Shown here: positions 1 through 5,072 of the stretch, piece after piece
How positions within the stretch are numbered: position 1 is the stretch's first letter
How the letters are laid out: the number at the start of each line of letters is the position of its first letter
Origin: Candidatus Kaiserbacteria bacterium
GTDB taxonomy: Bacteria > Patescibacteriota > Minisyncoccia > Phycocordibacterales > Phycocordibacteraceae
Assembly (NCBI GenBank): GCA_003230945.1
Contig: QIHK01000021.1
Span: 1 to 6,502, forward strand
Direction: 5' to 3'
DNA: 6,502 bases
Notes under the pieces: model-generated
The model's input: the letters and a program-made list of their open reading frames with translations, nothing else
Told to the model about the DNA's origin: nothing
Database searches by the model: none
Translations under genes and position numbers: made by a program

Positions 1-1
1 T

Positions 2-40
2 GTGCATTTCGTTGCGCGTGGTCTCAAAGCGAGTTATTAG
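2..40 (+). CDS. Possible 3' end of an unidentified upstream gene
   Basis: Reading from base 2, the frame gives a short tail, VHFVARGLKASY, ending at a TAG at 38-40. All three forward frames are open at the window edge (the others stop at 49-51 and 60-62). This one is preferred because its residues and codons (GTT, GCG, CGT, GGT, CTC) resemble those of the genes downstream, whereas the other two are rich in Cys, Ser and Arg. Twelve residues are too few to assign a family. If real, the gene ends 52 bases before ligA, and no terminator hairpin is visible in between. Confidence 0.3.
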   Translation: MHFVARGLKASY

Positions 41-79
41 TTTCTGTATGAGGTCTTTTTAGAGTACTCAAATTCACGG

Positions 80-85
80 TATAGT
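80..85 (+). promoter_or_regulatory. Putative ligA -10 box, leaderless arrangement
   Basis: TATAGT (5 of 6 matches to TATAAT) ends seven bases before the ligA ATG at 93, so transcription would be expected to begin at or within a base or two of the start codon. No purine-rich ribosome binding site lies upstream of the ATG. No good -35 hexamer is seen at 16-18 bases spacing. An 8-base palindrome, GAGTACTC, lies at 62-69 and could be part of the control region. This is inferred from sequence only. Confidence 0.5.
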
Positions 86-92
86 TTCCTAT

Positions 93-2084
93 ATGACTGC
101 GCCAAAAAAGATAAGAGATCGCACTAAAAAACTTCGTGCATTACTCGCGCACCATGCGCATCTATATTACACACTCGATTCTCCTGAGCTTTCTGATTCC
201 GCTTATGATTCTCTCCACCGTGAGCTTAAGGATTTTGAAGAGAAATATTCAGAACTTAGTTCGCTAGAATCAGTTACTTCTCGTGTTATTGGTGAAGCGT
301 TACCGGAACTCAAGAAGGTGTCTCATATGGCTAAACAATGGTCGTTTAATGATGCTTTTGATACAAAGGAGATCAAGGCGTTTGATACGCGTGTTCAAAA
401 ACTTTCTGGCGCAACGCCAACTTATGATCTTGAATTAAAGATAGATGGATTGAAAATTATCTTTACGTATAAAAACGGAGTACTCGTACTTGCCGCTACA
501 CGCGGTGATGGAGTTATTGGTGAGGATGTTACTCACACTATTGGCACTATCGCTGAAGTTCCAAAACAGTTAACTCGTTCTATAGACCTTATTGTTGAAG
601 GTGAGGTGTATCTTACTCGTTCAGGATTTCTAAGATTGAACGAGGAAAGGAAGAAGAATGGGCTACCGTTATTTGCTAATCCACGGAATACCGCCGCTGG
701 CTCTGTTCGCCAACTCGATCCGAAGATTGCTGCAGAACGCCCGCTCGGTGCGTTCATTTATGATCTTGCAAAGACATCCGAAGCAAAACCAAAAACACAA
801 AGTGAAGAACTTACGTATCTTGCAAATCTTGGTTTCCCAATAAATCCGGAACATAAAGGGAATGCGACTCTTAAAGAAGTATTTTCATATTGGGAAAAGT
901 GGAATGGTCCATCACGGGAAAGTCTCGATTATCAGCTTGATGGCATAGTGCTCAAAGTTGAATCAGTGAAGATACAAAATTTATTAGGTTATACCGGCAA
1001 AGCTCCTCGTTTTGCCATTGCCTATAAGTTTCCACCTGAACAAGTGCAGACCATAGTGGAAGATATTACGCTTCAAGTAGGGCGCACAGGGAAACTCACT
1101 CCAGTAGCACATCTCACTCCAGTCTCTGTGGCTGGTACAACGGTTGCCCGAGCTTCATTGCATAATGAGGATTTTATCTTAGAAAAAGATATTCGTATTG
1201 GAGACACTGTAATTCTACAAAAAGCGGGAGATATTATCCCAGAAATAGTTTCTGTTGTTAAAGAACTCCGCCCGAAAAATGGAGACGCATGGCATTTTCC
1301 TAAACACTCAGTACTTTGTGGCGGAGATGGTGCTATAGAACGTGTGCCGGGCGAAGTAGCACATCGCTGTGTCATCTCTGGTTCCTTTGAACAACAGTCT
1401 CGTAAACTCATCCACTTTGCCGGGAAAGATGCTTTCAATATTGACGGTATGGGGCGTGAATCCGTACGTACTCTCATGGAACACTCACTCATTTCTGAGT
1501 TCGATGACTTTTTTGATCTCACTAAAGACGAGTTGCTGACCCTTGAAGGATTTGAGGAAACCAAAGCAATAAATCTTATTAAGGCAATTTCTACCGCTAG
1601 AAGTATTTCATTCGACCGACTTATCATCGGGCTCGGTATTTTGCATGTGGGTAAAGAGAGTGCGTATCTCCTTGCAACTCATTTCGGTACGCTTAAAGCT
1701 CTTGCGTCGGCGAGTGAGGAAACACTTACTGCTCTTGATGGTGTTGGTCCGATAATAGGCAGTGCGGTTACAGAATGGTTCTCTAATAAAGAAAATAAGA
1801 AATTACTCGAACGTCTCACGAAACATCTAAAAATAAAGAAAGTTAAAGCTCCTATAGGAGGTGCCCTTTCTGGGCAGATAGTCGTTATTACTGGCACGCT
1901 TCCCTCACTTTCTCGTGAGGAAGCAGAAGCATTAGTGCGCCATGCGGACGGAAAACCGGTGCATTCTCTATCAAAAAAGACCTCTTTTGTTGTGGCTGGT
2001 GAATCTGCAGGTTCAAAGCTCGCGAAAGCAAAATCACTCGGTATTCCAATTATCAATGAATCTGAATTTCTACAACGGCTCTAG
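93..2084 (+). CDS. ligA: NAD-dependent DNA ligase LigA
   Basis: LigA seals nicks in duplex DNA during replication and repair, using NAD+ to adenylate itself, then the 5' phosphate. At 663 residues it has the full family length and every domain. Domain Ia (about 1-75) carries the NMN-binding residues Y25, Y26, D35, Y38 and D39. The nucleotidyltransferase domain has the KIDG motif with the adenylated lysine K116, RGDG at 137-140, GEV at 170-172, NPRN at 196-199, DGIVLKV at 283-289 and YKF with K312. The OB fold follows (QVGRTG 328-333, LHN 356-358), then the zinc-finger region (about 403-435), helix-hairpin-helix repeats (about 445-585) and a BRCT domain (about 590-663). The zinc finger is degenerate: C409 and C426 remain, but the first and fourth ligand positions are S406 and S431. 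The ATG at 93 gives a normal N terminus. No Shine-Dalgarno sequence precedes it. Confidence 0.98.
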   Translation: MTAPKKIRDRTKKLRALLAHHAHLYYTLDSPELSDSAYDSLHRELKDFEEKYSELSSLESVTSRVIGEALPELKKVSHMAKQWSFNDAFDTKEIKAFDTRVQKLSGATPTYDLELKIDGLKIIFTYKNGVLVLAATRGDGVIGEDVTHTIGTIAEVPKQLTRSIDLIVEGEVYLTRSGFLRLNEERKKNGLPLFANPRNTAAGSVRQLDPKIAAERPLGAFIYDLAKTSEAKPKTQSEELTYLANLGFPINPEHKGNATLKEVFSYWEKWNGPSRESLDYQLDGIVLKVESVKIQNLLGYTGKAPRFAIAYKFPPEQVQTIVEDITLQVGRTGKLTPVAHLTPVSVAGTTVARASLHNEDFILEKDIRIGDTVILQKAGDIIPEIVSVVKELRPKNGDAWHFPKHSVLCGGDGAIERVPGEVAHRCVISGSFEQQSRKLIHFAGKDAFNIDGMGRESVRTLMEHSLISEFDDFFDLTKDELLTLEGFEETKAINLIKAISTARSISFDRLIIGLGILHVGKESAYLLATHFGTLKALASASEETLTALDGVGPIIGSAVTEWFSNKENKKLLERLTKHLKIKKVKAPIGGALSGQIVVITGTLPSLSREEAEALVRHADGKPVHSLSKKTSFVVAGESAGSKLAKAKSLGIPIINESEFLQRL

Positions 2085-2094
2085 TTCGCGCGAA
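2085..2094 (+). repeat. Perfect 10-base palindrome after ligA, in the gatC promoter region
   Basis: TTCGCGCGAA begins one base after the ligA TAG stop and lies 16 bases upstream of the gatC -10 box, roughly where a -35 element would be. It is too short to make a convincing terminator and no T-run follows. A regulatory binding site is possible, but chance cannot be excluded. Confidence 0.3.
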
Positions 2095-2107
2095 AGTACG
2101 AAGTATT

Positions 2108-2116
2108 TGCTATAGT
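2108..2116 (+). promoter_or_regulatory. Putative gatC extended -10 promoter, leaderless arrangement
   Basis: TGC followed directly by TATAGT makes an extended -10 element (TGn plus hexamer), which can work without a good -35 box. The hexamer ends six bases before the gatC ATG at 2123, which would put the transcript start on or next to the A of the start codon. No Shine-Dalgarno sequence is present. The gap between ligA and gatC is only 38 bases, so gatC may also be read through from ligA. Confidence 0.55.
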
Positions 2117-2122
2117 ATTTTC

Positions 2123-2413
2123 ATGATAACGGCTGAAGAGATAAAGAAACTCGCTGTGCTCACGCGTATATCAATCTCTGATGAGGAGCTTTCTTCCTTT
2201 GCAAAAGATTTTGATGCGATTATAGGCTATATGAATCAGTTCGAAAAACTTGATTTACAAAAAGTGAGTGAAGAAAAGCCACTGTTGCGCAATGTCATGC
2301 GTGAAGATAAAGATCCACACAAAAGTGGAATGTATACTGAAAAGCTTGTTGCGCAATTTCCTAAGAAAGAAGGAGATTATTTATCAGTGAAGCAAATAAT
2401 CTCTCACGAGTAG
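2123..2413 (+). CDS. gatC: Asp-tRNA(Asn)/Glu-tRNA(Gln) amidotransferase subunit C
   Basis: GatC is the small structural subunit of the GatCAB amidotransferase, which converts misacylated Glu-tRNA(Gln) and/or Asp-tRNA(Asn) to the amidated forms. It wraps around GatA and holds it to GatB. The 96-residue product has the family length and layout: an N-terminal helical segment beginning ITAEEIKKLAVLTRI, a middle section with the LR..MRED pattern (about 55-62), and a C-terminal FP..EGDYLSVKQII segment (79-93) matching the usual 'naP...dgyf.Vp.ii' ending. Its TAG stop shares its G with the GTG start of gatA, implying translational coupling and balanced production of the two subunits. Confidence 0.95.
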   Translation: MITAEEIKKLAVLTRISISDEELSSFAKDFDAIIGYMNQFEKLDLQKVSEEKPLLRNVMREDKDPHKSGMYTEKLVAQFPKKEGDYLSVKQIISHE

Positions 2414-3870
2414 TGTCTTCCTATATGAAAGCATTAAATGAATTAACAATAGTTGAGGCTGGCAAAAGACTACGCCTACCTTCTCAGCAGGAGGGTGCAA
2501 TAACGGTTCGTAATCTTTGGGATGCGTGTAGTACGGTAGCAAAAGAAAAGAACGAAAAATTAAATGCATATCTTGAAATATTCGAAGCGGATACTGTTGC
2601 CATTGCATCTGCACAAAAACGTATTACTGATGGTGAAATGAATCCACTTTGTGGTATTCCTCTTGCCATTAAAGATAATCTTTTGATAGAAGGGAAGATA
2701 GCGAGTGCGGCAAGTAAAATGCTAGAAAAGTATGTTGCGACGTATGATGCCACCGTCATCAAAAAACTTAAAAAAGCTGGAGCACTTTTTATTGGTCGGA
2801 CAAATATGGATGAATTCGCTATGGGTTCTTCGACTGAACATTCAGCTTTCGGTGCAACCAAAAATCCAATTGATACCACGCGCGTACCTGGCGGTTCTTC
2901 TGGCGGTTCTGCCACCGCCGTTGCCGCGGATATGTGTATTGCAGCACTTGGAAGTGACACGGGTGGTTCGATTCGCCAGCCAGCATCGCATACTGGAATT
3001 ATTGGTATGAAACCGACGTATGGTGCTGTATCTCGTTCAGGTCTCATAGCACTGGGTTCATCTCTCGATCAAGTCGGACCACTCACAAAATCGGTGGAAG
3101 ATGCTGAACTTCTTTTGTCAGTCATTGCTGGCGTTGACTCACTTGATGCCACGACAATAGCACCCAACCTCTTTCCAAAAAGAGAAGTGCCTACCAAACT
3201 CTGTATTGGTGTGCCACACCATCTCATTACACAAGACGGTGTCGACGGGGAAGTACGTCGCGTATTTAGCGAGACACTCAAGAAACTTACCGAGGCAGGA
3301 CACACCCTTGTTGATATTACGCTTCCTTTAAGTCCGTATGCGCTTGCTGCGTACTACATCATCTTACCGGCAGAACTGTCTACAAATCTTTCGCGTCTTG
3401 ATGGCATTCGTTATGGGAATGCCGTACGAGGGGAAACTTTATTAGATGACTATCTTCTTTCGCGCACTGAAGGTTTTGGTACTGAAACACGTCGCCGTAT
3501 TCTACTCGGCACGTATATTCTTTCCGCTGGTTATATTGATGCCTATTATCGAAAAGGAAATACAGCACGTAGTGTGTTGCGTAAAGAATACAATGAAGTA
3601 TTTGAAAAATGCGATGTTGTAGCGTTTCCGACCGTTCCGGCCCCAGCATTTAAATTTGGTGAGAAAACTGACAATCCTCTTGCAATGTATCTTGAAGATA
3701 TGTTTACCGTGACCGCAAACCTCACCGGTATGCCGGCGGTATCCATTCCCATGGGAACGGTTGAGAAAGAAGGGAAACAACTTCCAATCGGTATACATTT
3801 CACTGCGCCACATCAAGCTGAGTCAGTACTTTTTGCAGCTGCGGGTGCAGTGGAGAAACTCTCCGCATAA
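2413..3870 (+). CDS. gatA: Asp-tRNA(Asn)/Glu-tRNA(Gln) amidotransferase subunit A
   Basis: GatA is the glutaminase subunit of GatCAB: it releases ammonia from glutamine and passes it to GatB, where the misacylated tRNA is amidated. The 485-residue protein is a full amidase-signature enzyme. The Ser-cisSer-Lys triad is visible: K87 in GIPLAIKDN, cis-Ser S162 in PGGSSGGSA, and the nucleophile S186 in GSDTGGSIRQP. The spacings match the Staphylococcus aureus enzyme. The GTG start at 2413 overlaps the gatC stop by one base (TAGTG); an ATG four codons later (2425) is an alternative, and neither has a clear ribosome binding site. The overlap favours GTG. gatB is not in the window and must lie elsewhere for a working enzyme. 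The C-terminal part (about 400-480, with PTVPAPAF and GMPAVSIPMG) is normal. Confidence 0.98.
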   Translation: MSSYMKALNELTIVEAGKRLRLPSQQEGAITVRNLWDACSTVAKEKNEKLNAYLEIFEADTVAIASAQKRITDGEMNPLCGIPLAIKDNLLIEGKIASAASKMLEKYVATYDATVIKKLKKAGALFIGRTNMDEFAMGSSTEHSAFGATKNPIDTTRVPGGSSGGSATAVAADMCIAALGSDTGGSIRQPASHTGIIGMKPTYGAVSRSGLIALGSSLDQVGPLTKSVEDAELLLSVIAGVDSLDATTIAPNLFPKREVPTKLCIGVPHHLITQDGVDGEVRRVFSETLKKLTEAGHTLVDITLPLSPYALAAYYIILPAELSTNLSRLDGIRYGNAVRGETLLDDYLLSRTEGFGTETRRRILLGTYILSAGYIDAYYRKGNTARSVLRKEYNEVFEKCDVVAFPTVPAPAFKFGEKTDNPLAMYLEDMFTVTANLTGMPAVSIPMGTVEKEGKQLPIGIHFTAPHQAESVLFAAAGAVEKLSA

Positions 3871-3884
3871 GTACGAAACTCGTC

Positions 3885-3890
3885 TATACT
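3885..3890 (+). promoter_or_regulatory. Putative -10 box before the HEPN-like membrane protein
   Basis: TATACT (5 of 6 matches to TATAAT) ends eight bases before the ATG at 3899, again predicting a leader of at most a base or two. It lies in the 28-base gap after gatA. The sequence AGTACGAA, which starts on the last base of the gatA stop (3870-3877), also occurs at 2095-2102 at nearly the same distance upstream of the gatC -10 box. No recognisable -35 hexamer is seen. Confidence 0.45.
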
Positions 3891-3898
3891 AAATAGTA

Positions 3899-4480
3899 AT
3901 GTCTGCAAATCAAGTGAACCTTGAGTATTTTTTCCGCCTCATCTACGATTGTTTTCATGGTGCGTGCTATAACTCGAATGATCTTACCTATGCAGCGTTT
4001 CAATCGCTCACTGCTCAGGTGTGGTTATGGATTATCTTTATCGGCTATATACTTTCAGTCCTTGCCCTCGGCGTCATTATTTACTCCATGATACGTCTCT
4101 TTGAGCTACGTGAACGTGAAGAACGTTTTTACAATACGCTTCTCCTTGCTCCAGAAGCAAGTGAAGGAAATCCTCGTTGGAAATATATTCGGACGCTCTT
4201 AGACGGATCAACGAAGAGTGAGTGGCGGGAAGCCATTATAGAGGCCGACATTATGCTCGATGCTATTCTCTCGCAACGAGGATATGAGGGTGAAAACGTG
4301 AGTGAAAAATTGCGTAAAATTGAACGGTCTGATTTGAATACATTACAAGATGCATGGGAAGCTCACAAAGTGCGTAATCAGATTGCACATGAAGGCTCGG
4401 CATTCGATATGTCACATACATTAGCAAGCCGAACAATTCAACGATACGAGGCTGTTTTCCGTGAACTCAAAGGTATTTGA
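3899..4480 (+). CDS. Membrane-anchored HEPN-like protein, uncharacterised
   Basis: The 193-residue product has one clear membrane segment (about 42-65, LWIIFIGYILSVLALGVII) followed by Arg-rich residues (R66, R71, R73, R76). By the positive-inside rule this places the short N terminus outside and the larger C-terminal part in the cytoplasm. The cytoplasmic part looks all-helical: a charged linker (about 66-80), a helix with SEWREAIIEADIMLDAIL (107-124), and a helix with WEAHKVRNQIAHEG (153-166). The R159-N-x3-H164 pattern fits the Rx4-6H signature of HEPN domains, many of which are RNases or help bind nucleic acids or nucleotides. From memory, similar proteins are common in Parcubacteria and lack an assigned function. 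It follows gatA by 28 bases with its own candidate promoter. Catalytic activity is not established; non-catalytic HEPN-like bundles keep the same motif. Confidence 0.9.
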   Translation: MSANQVNLEYFFRLIYDCFHGACYNSNDLTYAAFQSLTAQVWLWIIFIGYILSVLALGVIIYSMIRLFELREREERFYNTLLLAPEASEGNPRWKYIRTLLDGSTKSEWREAIIEADIMLDAILSQRGYEGENVSEKLRKIERSDLNTLQDAWEAHKVRNQIAHEGSAFDMSHTLASRTIQRYEAVFRELKGI

Positions 4481-4488
4481 ATTTTTTT
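4467..4488 (+). terminator. Weak intrinsic terminator candidate over the stop codon of the HEPN-like gene
   Basis: A short stem, TCAAA (4467-4471) and TTTGA (4476-4480), with a GGTA loop is followed after one A by seven T residues (4482-4488). The right arm contains the TGA stop of the preceding gene. The stem is short and A-T rich, so termination may be weak. The next gene, the tRNA, has its own promoter, which fits an operon end here. Confidence 0.35.
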
Positions 4489-4534
4489 GTTTCTTTATAT
4501 ATTTATTATGGTAATCTCATTTCTTGTATTTTAG

Positions 4535-4563
4535 TTGCGAAGCATTCTTTAAGCGCGTATAAT
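4535..4563 (+). promoter_or_regulatory. Promoter of the initiator tRNA gene
   Basis: TTGCGA (4535-4540, 4 of 6 matches to TTGACA) and a perfect TATAAT (4558-4563) are separated by exactly 17 bases. Transcription would start about 4570, just before the mature 5' end at 4572. This is the only promoter in the window with both boxes well placed, as expected for a strongly expressed stable RNA. The GCGCG just before the -10 box (4553-4557) is notable, but no ppGpp discriminator claim can be made from it. Confidence 0.7.
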
Positions 4564-4571
4564 TTTCTCAT

Positions 4572-4642
4572 AGCGGGGTGGAGGAGAGGTACCTCGGGAG
4601 GCTCATAACCTCCAGACGCGGGTTCGATTCCCGCCCCCGCAA
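4572..4642 (+). tRNA. Initiator tRNA-fMet (anticodon CAT)
   Basis: A complete 71-base cloverleaf is present. The acceptor stem pairs 2-7 with 66-71 (GCGGGG/CCCCGC) and ends in an A1-A72 mismatch; A73 is the discriminator. The D stem is GAGG/CCTC (4581-4584, 4592-4595) with the A11-U24 pair typical of bacterial initiators, and the D loop is AGAGGTA. The anticodon stem is GGAGG/CCTCC around CTCATAA, giving anticodon CAT at 4604-4606. The variable loop has four bases, and the T arm is GCGGG-TTCGATT-CCCGC. The unpaired 1-72 position, the R11-Y24 pair and close similarity to E. coli tRNA-fMet in the acceptor and anticodon loop identify an initiator. Two departures are notable: position 1 is A rather than C, and the three consecutive G-C pairs at 29-31/39-41 are AU/GC/GC. 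CCA is not encoded (CAAG follows A73), so CCA must be added after transcription. Confidence 0.96.
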
Positions 4643-4667
4643 CAAGATTTTGTTAGCCAGTATTAGA

Positions 4668-4687
4668 GGCACTCATTTAATGAGTCC
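4668..4687. repeat. Inverted repeat downstream of the tRNA
   Basis: ACTCAT (4671-4676) and ATGAGT (4680-4685) form a perfect 6-base stem with a TTA loop; GG (4668-4669) and CC (4686-4687) can extend it past a one-base bulge. It lies 26 bases after the tRNA. No long T-run follows on either strand, so if it ends tRNA transcription or helps processing it does so without a standard intrinsic terminator. Confidence 0.4.
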
Positions 4688-4692
4688 TTATA

Positions 4693-4709
4693 TCCATTCC
4701 TTTAATGGA
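4693..4709. repeat. Second small inverted repeat after the tRNA
   Basis: TCCATT (4693-4698) and AATGGA (4704-4709) form a 6-base stem with a CCTTT loop, seven bases after the first hairpin. Together the two lie between the tRNA and the end of the small - strand gene (4726), so they may serve as a shared convergent stop region. A GGAGGAG sequence at 4707-4713 looks like a Shine-Dalgarno site, but no start codon stands at a suitable distance. Confidence 0.35.
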
Positions 4710-4725
4710 GGAGATATTAATTCTG

Positions 4726-4938
4726 TTAGTACACTGAAATGCCAACTAAACGTAGCAAGAGTGTTCCCACCCAAAGAACGAGTGCAAGATAGTATAATGA
4801 CCATCCTTTTGCTGGCGGAAAGAAGCGCGAGAAGATACGAAAATGTTTTATGTACCACTGTTCACCAAAGAATGAGACAAGAACACTGCTCGTGCTATCG
4901 ATAAGGAGTAAATAGAAAACAATAATTTCAATGCTCAT
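4726..4938 (-). CDS. Probable small membrane protein, uncharacterised
   Basis: This frame encodes 70 residues with two hydrophobic segments, about 3-22 and 47-67, joined by a basic, aromatic loop (GEQWYIKHFRIFSRFFPPAKGW). Codons such as CTT, CTC, CGT, GAA and GTT match those of neighbouring genes; AGA and AGG are absent, and there are three Trp codons. The ATG at 4938 is the first possible ATG: an in-frame TAA lies five codons upstream. No Shine-Dalgarno site is seen; -10-like boxes ATAGTA (4944-4949, reading TACTAT) and ATTATG (4950-4955, reading CATAAT) lie just upstream, as with other genes here. The overlapping + strand frames are interrupted or run into the tRNA. I do not recognise the family. 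It could still be a chance frame, but it is the best coding reading of this stretch. Confidence 0.6.
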   Translation of the reverse strand: MSIEIIVFYLLLIDSTSSVLVSFFGEQWYIKHFRIFSRFFPPAKGWSLYYLALVLWVGTLLLRLVGISVY

Positions 4939-4963
4939 TGAGAATAGTAATTATGAATAACTA

Positions 4964-4980
4964 CGTGTTAGCGTAACACG
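4964..4980. promoter_or_regulatory. 17-base inverted repeat between divergent genes
   Basis: CGTGTTA-GCG-TAACACG is a perfect 7+7 inverted repeat with a 3-base centre. It begins 26 bases upstream of the small - strand gene's ATG, just beyond its candidate -10 box, and 93 bases upstream of the hydrolase start. Placement between divergent genes, with no T-run on either side, suits a repressor or activator site better than a terminator. No regulator gene is in the window. Confidence 0.4.
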
Positions 4981-5060
4981 CACAGCTGTCTAACTGGCAT
5001 AGTGTAAAATACAGACGAAGAGGCTATTATTTATTGCATTTTCGATTACATCCCCATTTT

Positions 5061-5066
5061 TAATAT
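5061..5066 (+). promoter_or_regulatory. Weak -10-like box before the hydrolase
   Basis: TAATAT (4 of 6 matches to TATAAT) ends six bases before the ATG at 5073. The sequence around it is very A-T rich, so the match is weak evidence by itself; it is listed because the spacing repeats that of ligA, gatC and the HEPN-like gene. TAAAAT at 5005-5010 is an alternative that would leave a leader of about 55 bases. No Shine-Dalgarno sequence precedes the ATG. Confidence 0.3.
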
Positions 5067-5072
5067 AAAAAT

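Noticed and set aside
165..170. Tyr26 in LigA where E. coli has an essential His (position 23)
   Set aside because: A Tyr-Tyr pair at this position is common in LigA from other bacteria, such as Gram-positives and mycobacteria, so it is normal variation rather than loss of function.
3502..3816. Long open frames antisense to gatA, and similar ones antisense to ligA
   Set aside because: They lie wholly within strongly conserved coding sequence on the other strand and their products show no recognisable domains; they are shadows of ligA and gatA.
4478..4480. Use of TGA as a sense codon, as in some CPR groups
   Set aside because: TGA ends the HEPN-like gene at a sensible C terminus next to a T-rich stretch, and no gene here needs TGA read-through, so the standard bacterial code fits.
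4739..4792. Short + strand frame encoding a basic 17-residue peptide (MPTKRSKSVPTQRTSAR)
   Set aside because: It is antisense to the more convincing small membrane protein, stops at TAG after 17 codons, and antisense reading of Leu- and Phe-rich codons naturally gives Lys/Arg/Glu-rich peptides.
4793..4798. Perfect TATAAT in the region after the tRNA
   Set aside because: No -35 hexamer lies at 16-18 bases spacing, no credible gene starts downstream on that strand, and it lies within the coding sequence of the - strand gene.
4578..4904. + strand open frame of 108 codons overlapping the tRNA
   Set aside because: Its start lies inside the initiator tRNA acceptor stem, its product has no domain-like pattern, and the region beyond is better explained by the - strand membrane protein.
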